Source of the DNA: Hoeflea_A sp039025395
Lineage (GTDB): Bacteria; Pseudomonadota; Alphaproteobacteria; Rhizobiales; Rhizobiaceae
DNA: 64,000 bases
Direction: 5' to 3'
Assembly (NCBI GenBank): GCA_039025395.1
Contig: JBCCOK010000012.1
Coordinates: forward strand, 1 to 64,000
The translations under genes and the position numbers were made by a program. Shown piece after piece: positions 1-8,239 of the stretch. Below the pieces are notes generated by a model. That model ran no database searches, was not told where the DNA came from, and saw only the letters and a list, made by a program, of their open reading frames with translations. The stretch's first letter is position 1. Each line of letters begins with the position of its first letter.

Positions 1-26
1 GACCAAAATCGCCTCGGTCAAATGAT

Positions 27-1061
27 TCAGTCTAAGCCTGAATTGCTCTCGTCGGCGTAGTGGTTGCGGTACCACTCCACGAAACGCGCCACGCCGGTCT
101 CGACATCCGTTTTCGGCTTGAAGCCGGTCAAGCTTTCCAGCAGAGCCGTATTGGCCCATGTCGCAGGCACGTCACCGGGCTGGAGTTCCATGAAGTTCTT
201 TTTTGCTGTCCGACCAAGGGCGCTTTCCAGCGCTGAAACGAAATCCATTAGCCTGACGATATTGGAGTTGCCAATATTCACCACCCGGCAGGGTGCCACC
301 GGTGAAAGCGAATCGCCCGGCGCGATCGCTTCCATCGATTCAGGCCTTTCCGGCACTGCATCGATGAGAAGGCGGATGCCCTCGACCAGATCGCCGACAT
401 AGGTGAAATCGCGATACATGTCGCCGTGGTTGTATATGTCGATAGGCTGGTCTTCCAAGATAGCGCGCGTAAACTTGAAAAGCGCCATGTCCGGCCGGCC
501 CCAAGGCCCGTACACGGTAAAGAAGCGGAATAGCGTAACAGGAATGCCGAAAAGATGGGCATAGGAATGCGCCATCGCTTCATTGGCCTTCTTGGTGGCG
601 GCATAAAATGACATCTGCGTATCCGCCTTCTGGGTCTCTTCAAAAGGCATTTCGGTATTGGCGCCGTAGACAGCCGAGGTGGATGCTATCAAAAGGTGGC
701 TGCACGGGTGATGCCGAACCGCTTCTAGCAACTCGAGGGTCCCTGCCAGGTTGCTTTCGAGATAAGAGCGCGGATCGTCGATCGAATAGCGCACACCGGC
801 CTGCGCAGCGAGATGGACAACGACATCCGGCTTTTCCTGCTCCATCAGCGTGCTCAGCCGCTCCGGTTCCTCCAGCCGTGCCTCTACGCAACTGAAGTGC
901 GGCGACTGAAGCAGCATCTGATGGCGGCGGCGTTTCAGCGAGACGTCATAATAGTCCGTCAGCGCATCAAACCCGATCACCCTGAAATCGTGATCAAGCA
1001 GCGTTTTTGCGAGATGAAAGCCAATGAACCCGGCTGTGCCGGTTATAAGTGCCGTTCTCAT
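27..1061 (-). CDS. NAD-dependent epimerase, probably UDP-glucuronate 4-epimerase
   Basis: This is an extended short-chain dehydrogenase of 344 residues, the usual length for the family. It should interconvert UDP-glucuronate and UDP-galacturonate for surface polysaccharide. The N-terminal NAD-binding motif GxxGxxG lies at residues 8-14 and the catalytic YxxxK at Tyr153/Lys157, with an upstream Ser/Thr-rich strand (STSAVYG). The RFFTVYGPWGRPDMA segment is typical of the UDP-glucuronate epimerase (LspL/CapI) branch rather than UDP-glucose 4-epimerase, but substrate choice is inferred from overall resemblance. The start ATG and the TGA stop are both inside the window; upstream is a gene-poor gap. 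Confidence 0.85.
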   Translation of the reverse strand: MRTALITGTAGFIGFHLAKTLLDHDFRVIGFDALTDYYDVSLKRRRHQMLLQSPHFSCVEARLEEPERLSTLMEQEKPDVVVHLAAQAGVRYSIDDPRSYLESNLAGTLELLEAVRHHPCSHLLIASTSAVYGANTEMPFEETQKADTQMSFYAATKKANEAMAHSYAHLFGIPVTLFRFFTVYGPWGRPDMALFKFTRAILEDQPIDIYNHGDMYRDFTYVGDLVEGIRLLIDAVPERPESMEAIAPGDSLSPVAPCRVVNIGNSNIVRLMDFVSALESALGRTAKKNFMELQPGDVPATWANTALLESLTGFKPKTDVETGVARFVEWYRNHYADESNSGLD

Positions 1062-1245
1062 AGCAAGCTGGTTCCCAGGTCACGTGTTGTCACTTCAGTT
1101 GCCTGCATACACAAAAATCGCGTTCGTGCCACCTGACTGATGACGCAGCTTTGCCCCGGCAGTTGCGGAATGACCAATCGCCGAAAACCGCCGATCGGGG
1201 TTTTTGCTATGGAGTAACAGAACTTCAAATTCCCATGAGCGAGTC

Positions 1246-1317
1246 GCACTCTGTGCACTTTTTTCTTGAATAAGCGCACAGAGTGCATATATTGGCGCAT
1301 AGTGACGCACAGAGTGC
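1246..1317 (+). promoter_or_regulatory. Promoter with three GCAC-N3-GTGC operators phased at 30-31 bp
   Basis: The 11-mer GCACAGAGTGC occurs at 1276-1286 and 1307-1317, and its exact reverse complement at 1246-1256. Each is a palindrome (GCAC, 3-bp centre, GTGC). Start-to-start spacings are 30 and 31 bp, about three helical turns, so all copies face the same side of the DNA. A sigma70-like promoter fits between them: TTGAAT at 1266-1271, a 16-bp spacer, TATATT at 1288-1293. The middle copy sits in the promoter spacer and the third just downstream of the predicted start, which suggests repression by a dimeric regulator. The regulator is unknown. Confidence 0.6.
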
Positions 1318-1376
1318 GCCTGATTCAGGCAGAAACTTTGCTGCGCCCACGCGTAAACAAGAATGAAAGGAGACGT

Positions 1377-1553
1377 ATGATGCTCCGACATATCATGGTG
1401 GCGCATTCGGTGCTGCACAACTCGCGTCCCGATCTTGACGCCCATGCCAGATTTAATTGTGCCTACCACAAGTCCGGTCGGCGCATTTCCGACTTCTTCA
1501 GATCGATTGTTCATTATCCCGGCTTCTCAGCCAAAAGGCGCGACAAAGCCTAA
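1377..1553 (+). CDS. Small hypothetical protein, 58 aa
   Basis: A short frame begins at ATGATG behind a good ribosome-binding site (AAGGAG at 1367-1372) and downstream of the three-operator promoter; either ATG could serve. The product is basic and histidine-containing with no signal peptide, membrane segment or motif I recognise. The promoter and ribosome-binding site argue for translation. The lack of a recognisable family and the untidy surrounding sequence argue that it may be a remnant. Confidence 0.3.
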   Translation: MMLRHIMVAHSVLHNSRPDLDAHARFNCAYHKSGRRISDFFRSIVHYPGFSAKRRDKA

Positions 1554-1835
1554 TACAAAAGCGGCGGCGTCCAACGGATGCCACTGCTTGATGTTGGTTG
1601 CGCCATTCGACACCGTTAAGACAAAGCACAAGGTAACCGTCGGATCGATCGTGTTCCGGCGGTCGTCGTCGTAACTTACCCCTCTCAGCCTCTGTGCAAG
1701 GATAACGTTGTCTCCGACCTCTCAGGGGGTATTGACGATGCTGCCGTTGGTCGCCAAGCTTTATCGTCAAAGCGCGGCGTAATGCGTGGGATCGAACCCG
1801 TGGCTCACCGATACGAATTGGAGGTTCCGAAGCTT

Positions 1836-2819
1836 ATGCGGGCGATGGTGCTGGAAAGACCCGGCACTGCGCTGGAGCCGCGTGCGGTACCGGTTCCGCA
1901 GCCGGGCGCCGGTCAGGCGCTGGTCAAGGTGCTGGCCTGCGGCGTTTGCCGCACCGACCTGCATGTCGTTGATGGAGATCTTACCGAACCGAAACTGCCG
2001 ATTGTTCCCGGTCACGAAATCGTTGGAACGGTTTTGGCGACCGGCGGCGGCGTGTCGAGCCTTGCACCGGGTCAAAGGGTTGGCATCCCCTGGCTCGGAC
2101 ACACCTGCGGAAGCTGCGCCTATTGTTGCTCGGGGGCAGAAAACCTTTGCGACAAATCCGGCTTCACCGGCTATCAGATCGATGGCGGCTATGCCGAATA
2201 TGCGGTCGCGGATGCCGATTATTGCTTTGCATTGCCTGATGACAAAAATCCTGCGGAACAGGCACCGCTGATGTGCGCCGGTCTGATCGGCTACCGCTCA
2301 TATACGATGGCCGGCACGGGCCGAAAGCTCGGCCTCTACGGTTTCGGCGCCGCTGCTCACATACTCGCGCAGCTGGCGCAGCAACAGGGCCGCGACGTCT
2401 ACGCCTTCACAAGAAGCGGCGATGTCCAGGCACAGGCATTCGCCCGGAAACTCGGAGCAAAATGGGCTGGCGGTTCCGATGAGCCGCCGCCCGAAGCACT
2501 GGACGCCGCGATCATCTTCGCACCCGTCGGAGGGTTGGTGCCTGCGGCGTTGAGGGCCGTAAGAAAGGGCGGAACGGTGGTTTGCGCAGGGATCCATATG
2601 AGCGACATTCCCAGCTTCGCCTATTCGCTCCTGTGGGAAGAACGCGTCGTCCGTTCCGTCGCCAATCTCACGCTCGCCGACGGCCATGCTTTCCTGGGGC
2701 TGACCGCAACGCATCCGATCGAGACCGAGATCCATCCCTATGAGCTTGAAGACGCCAACCGCGCCCTCGACGATCTGCGATCAGGCGCAATCACGGGCGC
2801 CGCGGTGCTTGTACCCTGA
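1836..2819 (+). CDS. Zinc-dependent alcohol dehydrogenase
   Basis: This is a 327-residue medium-chain dehydrogenase. The chosen ATG has GGAGG at 1820-1824; an in-frame ATG 54 bp upstream adds residues atypical of the family. Catalytic zinc ligands are recognisable in CGVCRTDLH and the following GHE. Structural zinc is bound by the C-x2-C-x2-C-x7-C cluster in CGSCAYCCSGAENLC. The Rossmann segment reads GLYGFGAAAH. The sequence resembles the adh family 2 branch of zinc alcohol dehydrogenases. The alcohol substrate cannot be told from sequence, and no pathway partner lies next to it. Confidence 0.88.
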   Translation: MRAMVLERPGTALEPRAVPVPQPGAGQALVKVLACGVCRTDLHVVDGDLTEPKLPIVPGHEIVGTVLATGGGVSSLAPGQRVGIPWLGHTCGSCAYCCSGAENLCDKSGFTGYQIDGGYAEYAVADADYCFALPDDKNPAEQAPLMCAGLIGYRSYTMAGTGRKLGLYGFGAAAHILAQLAQQQGRDVYAFTRSGDVQAQAFARKLGAKWAGGSDEPPPEALDAAIIFAPVGGLVPAALRAVRKGGTVVCAGIHMSDIPSFAYSLLWEERVVRSVANLTLADGHAFLGLTATHPIETEIHPYELEDANRALDDLRSGAITGAAVLVP

Positions 2820-2827
2820 GAGCTGCA

Positions 2828-3253
2828 CTATTTGGTCTTGATGGAAATCTTGCGCTCGTCGGGCGCGGCCGACTTTACCTTGGCAATTCTCAGCTTCAAC
2901 AGACCGTCAGAGTAATCGGCTTCGATATTCTCACTGTCGGCATCCGGCGGCAGCCTGAACGTGCGCTGAAAGGATCCATATTCACGCTCGGAGAAGAAAA
3001 ACGTCTGGCCGCGCTCCTCTCGCTCGGAGCGCTTCTCGCCACGCACCGAAAGCGTATTTCCTTCCACCCCGACATCGACATCCTCTGCCTTCACTCCTGG
3101 CAACTCCACATTGATTTCGTAAGCGTCCTCCATTGCCAGAGCATCGGAGCGTGGCGCAAACCAGTCGGCCATGCGCTGACCCAAATTGCGCAGTGGATCA
3201 TAAAAGCCGGGCAGCCATCCCGCGGTATGTGATTTCTCGACCATTTCTCTCAT
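2828..3253 (-). CDS. Small heat-shock protein, Hsp20 family
   Basis: This is a 141-residue alpha-crystallin-domain chaperone that would hold unfolding proteins in an ATP-independent oligomer. The domain runs from about residue 38 (YEINVELPGVKAEDVDV) to about 130, including the Hsp20 signature region with GLLKLRIAK. It ends with a short ISIKTK tail in place of a classic I-x-I tail. A second in-frame ATG at codon 4 is an equally possible start. It is convergent with the alcohol dehydrogenase. An FNR/FixK-type palindrome lies about 50 bp upstream, suggesting induction at low oxygen. Confidence 0.9.
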   Translation of the reverse strand: MREMVEKSHTAGWLPGFYDPLRNLGQRMADWFAPRSDALAMEDAYEINVELPGVKAEDVDVGVEGNTLSVRGEKRSEREERGQTFFFSEREYGSFQRTFRLPPDADSENIEADYSDGLLKLRIAKVKSAAPDERKISIKTK

Positions 3254-3301
3254 CCATCCGTTACATGATCAGCAAAGATACAACGGCGCCGTAATGCTGA
3301 A

Positions 3302-3315
3302 TTGACCTGCGTCAA
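3302..3315 (-). promoter_or_regulatory. FNR/FixK-type anaerobox upstream of hsp20
   Basis: The sequence TTGACCTGCGTCAA matches the FNR/FixK/DNR consensus TTGA-N6-TCAA perfectly. On the minus strand a -10-like TATCTT lies at 3275-3280, predicting a start near 3267. That puts the box centre at about -41.5, the classic position for activation by FNR-type proteins. The regulator itself is not in the window. Confidence 0.6.
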
Positions 3316-3784
3316 CGGGGAAGATGCACGTGGCACAGCTCGAACGATATCCGGCTCAATTTCCGATTTGCATGGTGTTGAAATGTCGGAAAGCTCTCCG
3401 ACGAGCCATAGAGCCCAAGCGAAGAACGACGACAGCAGGCGCATAAGCCCGTGCGGCAGAGCTGCCAAAGCAGTCTGGTTCTCCAGCCCGTGAGCAGTTG
3501 TGGAAAACAGCGAACAAAAACCGGAACAAAAGAAGACCCGTCCACAAGAGATTTGCAACGTGGCTCAATCCATTACGCAAGCGGCCTAAATTCATATTTT
3601 TCTTATATCGTTTCGGATGCGTTCGCCCATATCGGCCGCAGTTATCCACTCCGGCCACGACGATGATCACAGCCGCGAATGCGTCGCCGGACATCCCTGT
3701 TGCGGCTTTCCCCGCCACATCTCGAACGCGCCCGTATACAGATCTTGAAAAGCGCCTCGGGATGTTCGTTACGCCGGCTAGGCT
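3316..3784. other. Intergenic region with no recognised gene
   Basis: About 470 bp lie between the hsp20 promoter and the end of hpaR. The frames open here overlap each other on both strands and show no ribosome-binding site or protein family. I see no convincing RNA gene or repeat. Confidence 0.5.
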
Positions 3785-4231
3785 TCAAGGTCTTCGCTTG
3801 TTAAGATGCGCGAGTTCATCGAGCAGATCAAGCAATGTATCCATCTTTTGGGTGCCAAATGCTGTCTCGATGTCAGCATAGATACGATTGCTGATCCTGG
3901 CATTTTTTTCAATCAGGCGCCGGCCGTCAGCTGTGATTTCGACGACAAATCGGCGACCGTCACTTTCATCGCGTTTCCGGGTTGCCAAACCGCTAACTTC
4001 AAGAAATTTCAAGATACGCGTCAGGCTCGGAAGCAACAGGCATGACTTGTCTGCGATATCCGTTGGATCCATCGGTCCCTCTTCCGCCAGAACGCGCAAG
4101 ACGCGCCACTGCTGCTCCGTGACTCCGAGTTCGCTGAGCATCGGCCGGATCCGGATCATCACGGCCTCGCGCGCGCGCAGCAGCGCGATGGGCAACGCTC
4201 GAGAGGTGGCGCGTAGTTTCTTTTCGGTCAT
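3785..4231 (-). CDS. hpaR: MarR-family repressor of homoprotocatechuate degradation
   Basis: This is a 148-residue MarR-type winged-helix protein; the wing and recognition region is around residues 55-100 (LLLPSLTRILKFLEVSGLATRKRDESDGRR). The start is supported by AGGAG just upstream. It is divergent from the hpa catabolic genes, the arrangement expected of HpaR/HpcR, which represses hpa transcription until the aromatic acid is present. Two related palindromes lie in the intergenic DNA. Function is inferred from family resemblance plus context. Confidence 0.88.
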   Translation of the reverse strand: MTEKKLRATSRALPIALLRAREAVMIRIRPMLSELGVTEQQWRVLRVLAEEGPMDPTDIADKSCLLLPSLTRILKFLEVSGLATRKRDESDGRRFVVEITADGRRLIEKNARISNRIYADIETAFGTQKMDTLLDLLDELAHLNKRRP

Positions 4232-4255
4232 GCTCTCCTCAGGCGCTGAAGGTCG

Positions 4256-4353
4256 TTAACATGTTTCATTTTATCCCCGATCGCGCTCAGCACTGCAAGA
4301 CGCCGGCTCCGCGACTCTTGACGAGCGCCCGTCAATATGTTTAACATGTTAAA
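4256..4353. promoter_or_regulatory. Divergent hpaR/hpaF control region with two palindromic operators
   Basis: A 14-bp perfect palindrome, TTTAACATGTTAAA, lies at 4340-4353, and its 10-bp core TTAACATGTT is repeated at 4256-4265 near hpaR. The core in both copies is identical. A TTGACG element at 4318-4323 with -10-like bases around 4341-4347 would place the larger palindrome across the hpaF promoter, consistent with repression by the adjacent MarR protein. The smaller copy sits about 25 bp from the hpaR start and could serve autoregulation. Confidence 0.65.
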
Positions 4354-4378
4354 TATCAAAAAACACCGGTCAACGCCT

Positions 4379-4786
4379 ATGCCGCACCTTTCGATCGAAT
4401 ACTCGGCCAATCTCGAAGGTGAATTGGATATGACCCAATTCTGCGATCATCTACGCAAGGCTGGCATCGACACGGGCCTCTTTCCTTTGGCAGGCATTCG
4501 GGTGCGCGCCGTGCGTTGCGAACATTTCGCCATCGCAGACGGCAATCCAAAACACGCCTTCATCGATATAGCGGTGCGCCTTCGTGGTGGCCGTCCACTC
4601 GATGCGCGAAAGGCTGCGACGGCGCAGATTTTTGCAGCGGCTGAGGAGTATCTTGCCGACATCACGGCCAAGCGGCCGATCGCATTGTCGCTTGAGATGC
4701 GTGATATCGATCCGGAGCTGAGTCCGAAACTGAACACGATCCGGAGATATGTGACGGAAGCGGAGAGAAACGAAGATGACCACTGA
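4379..4786 (+). CDS. hpaF: 5-carboxymethyl-2-hydroxymuconate isomerase
   Basis: This is a 135-residue tautomerase-superfamily enzyme of the homoprotocatechuate pathway. It converts 5-carboxymethyl-2-hydroxymuconate to the oxo isomer. After Met the protein begins PHLSIEYSANL, supplying the catalytic N-terminal proline. An ATG 42 bp further upstream lies inside the operator palindrome and would bury that proline, so the MPHL start is preferred. Its end overlaps the start of hpaE by 11 bp, indicating an operon. Confidence 0.9.
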   Translation: MPHLSIEYSANLEGELDMTQFCDHLRKAGIDTGLFPLAGIRVRAVRCEHFAIADGNPKHAFIDIAVRLRGGRPLDARKAATAQIFAAAEEYLADITAKRPIALSLEMRDIDPELSPKLNTIRRYVTEAERNEDDH

Positions 4787-6304
4787 GCAAACCGGTTTTG
4801 AACAGAATATCGAAAAGCTCGACACCTATCTTGCACGCTTTCGTTCGACTGGTGTCCACAATCACATTAACGGCGAAACCGTTGATGCGCTGTCAGGTTC
4901 GACGTTCGAAACCCACTCGCCTGTTGACGAGAGCCTGATTTGCAATGTGGCAAGGTCCGACGCGGCCGACATCGACGCCGCGGCGGATGCCGCAAAGGCT
5001 GCATTTGCTGGCTGGCGCGACGTAAAGGCAACGGAACGCAAAGCAATCCTGCATCGGATCGCCGATGCGATCGTTGCGCGGGCAGAAGAGATAGCACTTT
5101 GCGAATGCTGGGATACCGGTCAGGCTTTGCGCTTCATGTCCAAAGCAGCGCTGCGCGGCGCGGAGAATTTCCGTTTCTTTGCCGACAAAGTGCCTGCTGC
5201 GCGCGACGGTCAGGCCCTGCCCTCGCCGACGCTGATGAATATCACGACGCGGGTCCCTATCGGCCCGGTCGGCGTGATTACACCCTGGAACACGCCGTTC
5301 ATGCTGTCCACCTGGAAGATTGCACCGGCACTTGCCGCAGGATGCACAGTTGTTCATAAGCCGGCTGAGTTTTCACCGCTAACCGCTCGTATTCTGATGG
5401 AAATCGCGGACGAGGCCGGCCTGCCGAAAGGCGTTTGGAACCTCGTCAACGGTTTTGGCGAAGTCGCCGGGAAGCGACTGACGGAACACCCCGATATCAA
5501 GGCCATTGCCTTTGTCGGCGAGAGCAAGACCGGCTCGATGATCATGAAACAGGGAGCAGACACGCTGAAGCGGGTGCATTTCGAGCTCGGCGGCAAAAAT
5601 CCCGTCGTCGTTTTCGAGGATGCCGACCTCGACCGCGCGCTCGATGCCGCAATCTTCATGATCTATTCGCTTAACGGCGAGCGTTGCACGTCATCAAGCC
5701 GGCTGCTGGTTCAAGACAGCATTGCCGACGAATTCCAGGCGCGCCTGATCGAGCGGGTCAACAGGATCCGCGTCGGTCACCCGCTCGACCCGGCAACCGA
5801 AGTCGGGCCGCTCATACACCGGGTCCATTTCGAAAAGGTGATGTCCTATTTCGACCTGGCGCGCGCGAAGAAGGCGCTACCGTTGCTGCCGGCGGTTCAT
5901 CGCCCGGCGGTGCCGGTCATTTTGTCCACCCGACGCTGTTTACAAATGCCCGGTCCGAAATGCGGATTGCGCAGGAAGAAATCTTCGGTCCGGTGCTCAC
6001 GGCTATCACCTTCGAGACCGAAGCAGAGGCGCTCGAAATCGCCAACGGCGTTGCCTACGGCTTGACAGGATATGTCTGGACCAACGATCTCAGCCGTGCG
6101 TTGCGTTTCACCGACCGGCTCGAAGCGGGAATGATCTGGGTCAATTCTGAAAACGTCCGTCACCTTCCAACGCCCTTCGGCGGCGTCAAGGCCAGCGGTA
6201 TCGGCCGTGACGGCGGCGACTGGTCTTTCGAGTTTTATATGGAACAGAAACACATTGGCCTTGCGTTGGGTCAACACAACATACCAAGGCTCGGCGCAAG
6301 CTGA
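4776..6304 (+). pseudogene. hpaE: 5-carboxymethyl-2-hydroxymuconate semialdehyde dehydrogenase, frameshifted
   Basis: The aldehyde dehydrogenase is complete in content but split between two frames. The first frame carries the N-terminus, the NAD-binding and catalytic Glu region (FELGGKNP) and the nucleophilic Cys (NGERCTSS), then runs to SYFDLAR. The remainder, from EEGATVAAGG through EEIFGPV to the C-terminus ending at 6304, continues in another frame. The switch falls in the GCGCGCGCG tract at 5859-5867, where one extra GC dinucleotide would explain the shift. As read, the first frame stops at 6065 with about 45 nonsense residues. It could be a true mutation, a slippage (phase-variable) site or a sequencing error. 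It catalyses the NAD-dependent step after ring cleavage. Confidence 0.85.
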
Positions 6305-6373
6305 AGACCCGGAGGTTGCCGGTCAAGCCCGGCCATTCGACGCCACGCGCAGCGTTTCTGCAAGGAGGATCCC

Positions 6374-7354
6374 ATGCCCGTTCCCGCACCTGTTCTTTAC
6401 CCGCCATTCAATATCGTGCGGCTAAGCCATGTCGAATACAAGGTAACCGATCTCGACGTGTCGCGGGCATTCTATTGTGACCTTCTTGGCCTGCAGATCA
6501 CGCATGAGGGCAATGACCGCCTCTATCTGCGGGCGCTGGAAGAGCGCGGGCATCACTGCATCGTGCTGGTAAAATCGGACGAACCCGGCGTCAGCGTTTT
6601 GGGCTTCAAGCTTTTTGACGAACCCGACCTTGAAAAGGCCGCCGCATTCTTCGAAGCCGAGGGGCTTCCGGTGGAATGGGTGGAGCGGCCTTTCATGGGC
6701 AGGACCATGCGCACCCGCGATCCATCGGGTATTCCGCTGGAATTCTACGTGAAGATGGATCGGCTGGAGCCAATCCACCAGCAATACAAGCTGTATCATG
6801 GTGTCCGGCCGTTGCGGATCGATCACTTCAACATGTTTTCGTCCAATGTCGATGCCGCGGTGGATTTTTATAACCGGATCGGTTTCCGGACGACGGAATA
6901 TACAGACGACCGCGAAACCGGACGTATCTGGGCGGCCTGGATGCACCGCAAGGGTGGCGTCCACGACATCGCATTTACCAACGGGCTCGGCCCGCGCCTT
7001 CACCATACCGCCTTCTGGGTGCCCAATCCGCTGTGCATCATCGACCTGCTCGACATCATGTCGACCACCGGTTACCTCGACAACATCGAGCGCGGTCCTG
7101 GCCGACACGGTATCTCGAACGCGTTTTTCCTTTATGTTCGCGATGCCGACGGAAACCGGATCGAGATCTACAACTCAGATTATCAGACGGTCGATCCGGA
7201 CCTCGAGCCTATCCGCTGGGACCTCAAGGACCCGCAAAGGCAGACATTGTGGGGAGCGCCCGCACCGCGCTCATGGTTTGAAGAAGGCAGTCTCTTCGAT
7301 GGCGCAACGCCTATCGAAAGCGATCTCAAGGCACAACCGATCATCGCACCCTGA
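6374..7354 (+). CDS. hpaD: Homoprotocatechuate 2,3-dioxygenase
   Basis: This extradiol ring-cleaving dioxygenase of the vicinal-oxygen-chelate fold (326 residues) opens 3,4-dihydroxyphenylacetate. The two-His-one-Glu metal triad is visible in RIDHFNMFS, LHHTAFW and RIEIYNSDY, as in the Brevibacterium and Arthrobacter enzymes. The start is supported by AAGGAGG seven bases upstream. It is the third gene of the hpa operon, immediately after the damaged hpaE. Confidence 0.92.
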   Translation: MPVPAPVLYPPFNIVRLSHVEYKVTDLDVSRAFYCDLLGLQITHEGNDRLYLRALEERGHHCIVLVKSDEPGVSVLGFKLFDEPDLEKAAAFFEAEGLPVEWVERPFMGRTMRTRDPSGIPLEFYVKMDRLEPIHQQYKLYHGVRPLRIDHFNMFSSNVDAAVDFYNRIGFRTTEYTDDRETGRIWAAWMHRKGGVHDIAFTNGLGPRLHHTAFWVPNPLCIIDLLDIMSTTGYLDNIERGPGRHGISNAFFLYVRDADGNRIEIYNSDYQTVDPDLEPIRWDLKDPQRQTLWGAPAPRSWFEEGSLFDGATPIESDLKAQPIIAP

Positions 7355-7375
7355 CAGAATTGTAAGAGGCATTGA

Positions 7376-8239
7376 ATGACCGGCAAACTGGCAAGCTACT
7401 CGGTTGGCGACCGGCACTACTACGGCGCCGTAGCCGCCGACGGGATGATCGAGCTGTCATCGGCTTTTCCGCAATGGCCGGATCTCCTCAGCGTCGTGCA
7501 AGCCGGCGGTCTCGAGACCATTCTTCAAGACGCTGAAGACCGATCCGTGACACATCCAGCGGGTACATTCCGCTATGAAATCCCGCTCGCGCAGCCTGAG
7601 AAGATCATCTGCGTCGGCGTCAACTTCCCGGACCGCAACGCCGAATACAAGGACGGCACGGATGCGCCGTCCAACATGTCGCTCTTTGTGCGTTTTCCGC
7701 GTTCCTTTACCGGGCACGAGCGCCCGCTGATCCGGCCGAAGGCTTCCGACAAACTGGACTACGAAGGCGAAATCGCAATTGTTATCGGCAAGGGCGGACG
7801 TCACATCGCAGATGACGAAGCCTATAGCCACATTGCCGCGATTACCCTGTGCAACGAAGGCACGCTGCGCGACTGGGTCAGACATGCAAAATTCAACGTC
7901 ACGCAAGGCAAAAATTTCGACAGTTCGGGTTCCATGGGCCCCTGGCTTGTACCGTTTCGCAAGCCAGAACAACTGGAGAATGTTCGCATCAGGACGCGTG
8001 TTAACGGCGAGGTCCGCCAGGATGACCGGACGGGCCGAATGGTCTTTCCGATTCCGCGGCAGGTCGCCTATATCTCGACCTTTACGACGCTGGTACCTGG
8101 CGACATCATTATCACCGGCACGCCAACCGGAGCAGGCGCCCGCATGGATCCGCCGCGCTATCTGGCGCCCGGCGACGTTATCGAAATAGAGGCAGAGGGC
8201 ATCGGCGTCTTGCGCAATACGGTGGAGGATGAAACGTGA
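7376..8239 (+). CDS. Fumarylacetoacetate hydrolase-family enzyme of the hpa pathway
   Basis: This 287-residue FAH-fold protein has the metal-binding segment DYEGEIAIVIGKGGR, a GKNFDSSGSMGPW loop and the C-terminal TGTPTGAG signature. In homoprotocatechuate clusters such enzymes decarboxylate 5-oxopent-3-ene-1,2,5-tricarboxylate (the HpaG role). That role is inferred from position, since other FAH-family members are hydratases or hydrolases. Its stop codon overlaps the GTG start of hpaH. Confidence 0.85.
   Translation: MTGKLASYSVGDRHYYGAVAADGMIELSSAFPQWPDLLSVVQAGGLETILQDAEDRSVTHPAGTFRYEIPLAQPEKIICVGVNFPDRNAEYKDGTDAPSNMSLFVRFPRSFTGHERPLIRPKASDKLDYEGEIAIVIGKGGRHIADDEAYSHIAAITLCNEGTLRDWVRHAKFNVTQGKNFDSSGSMGPWLVPFRKPEQLENVRIRTRVNGEVRQDDRTGRMVFPIPRQVAYISTFTTLVPGDIIITGTPTGAGARMDPPRYLAPGDVIEIEAEGIGVLRNTVEDET

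Larger units (their letters stand above)
1062..1835. other. Gene-poor intergenic region with a phased operator array
   Basis: About 770 bp separate the epimerase from the alcohol dehydrogenase. The only structure I can support is a promoter with three palindromes (1246-1317) and a possible 58-codon reading frame behind it. Other frames here have no recognisable protein features. The stretch may be a decayed gene; I recognise nothing in 1554-1819. Confidence 0.5.

Noticed and set aside
1435..1674. 79-codon frame starting TTG
   Set aside because: No ribosome-binding site, overlaps the better-supported 58-codon frame, composition not protein-like.
1780..1812. tRNA T-arm-like GGATCGAACCC on the minus strand
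   Set aside because: No acceptor, D or anticodon arms and no CCA can be folded around it.
5684..6304. Separate 206-codon gene at the end of hpaE
   Set aside because: Its N-terminal third is the wrong frame of hpaE; only the part after the GC tract is real and completes the dehydrogenase.
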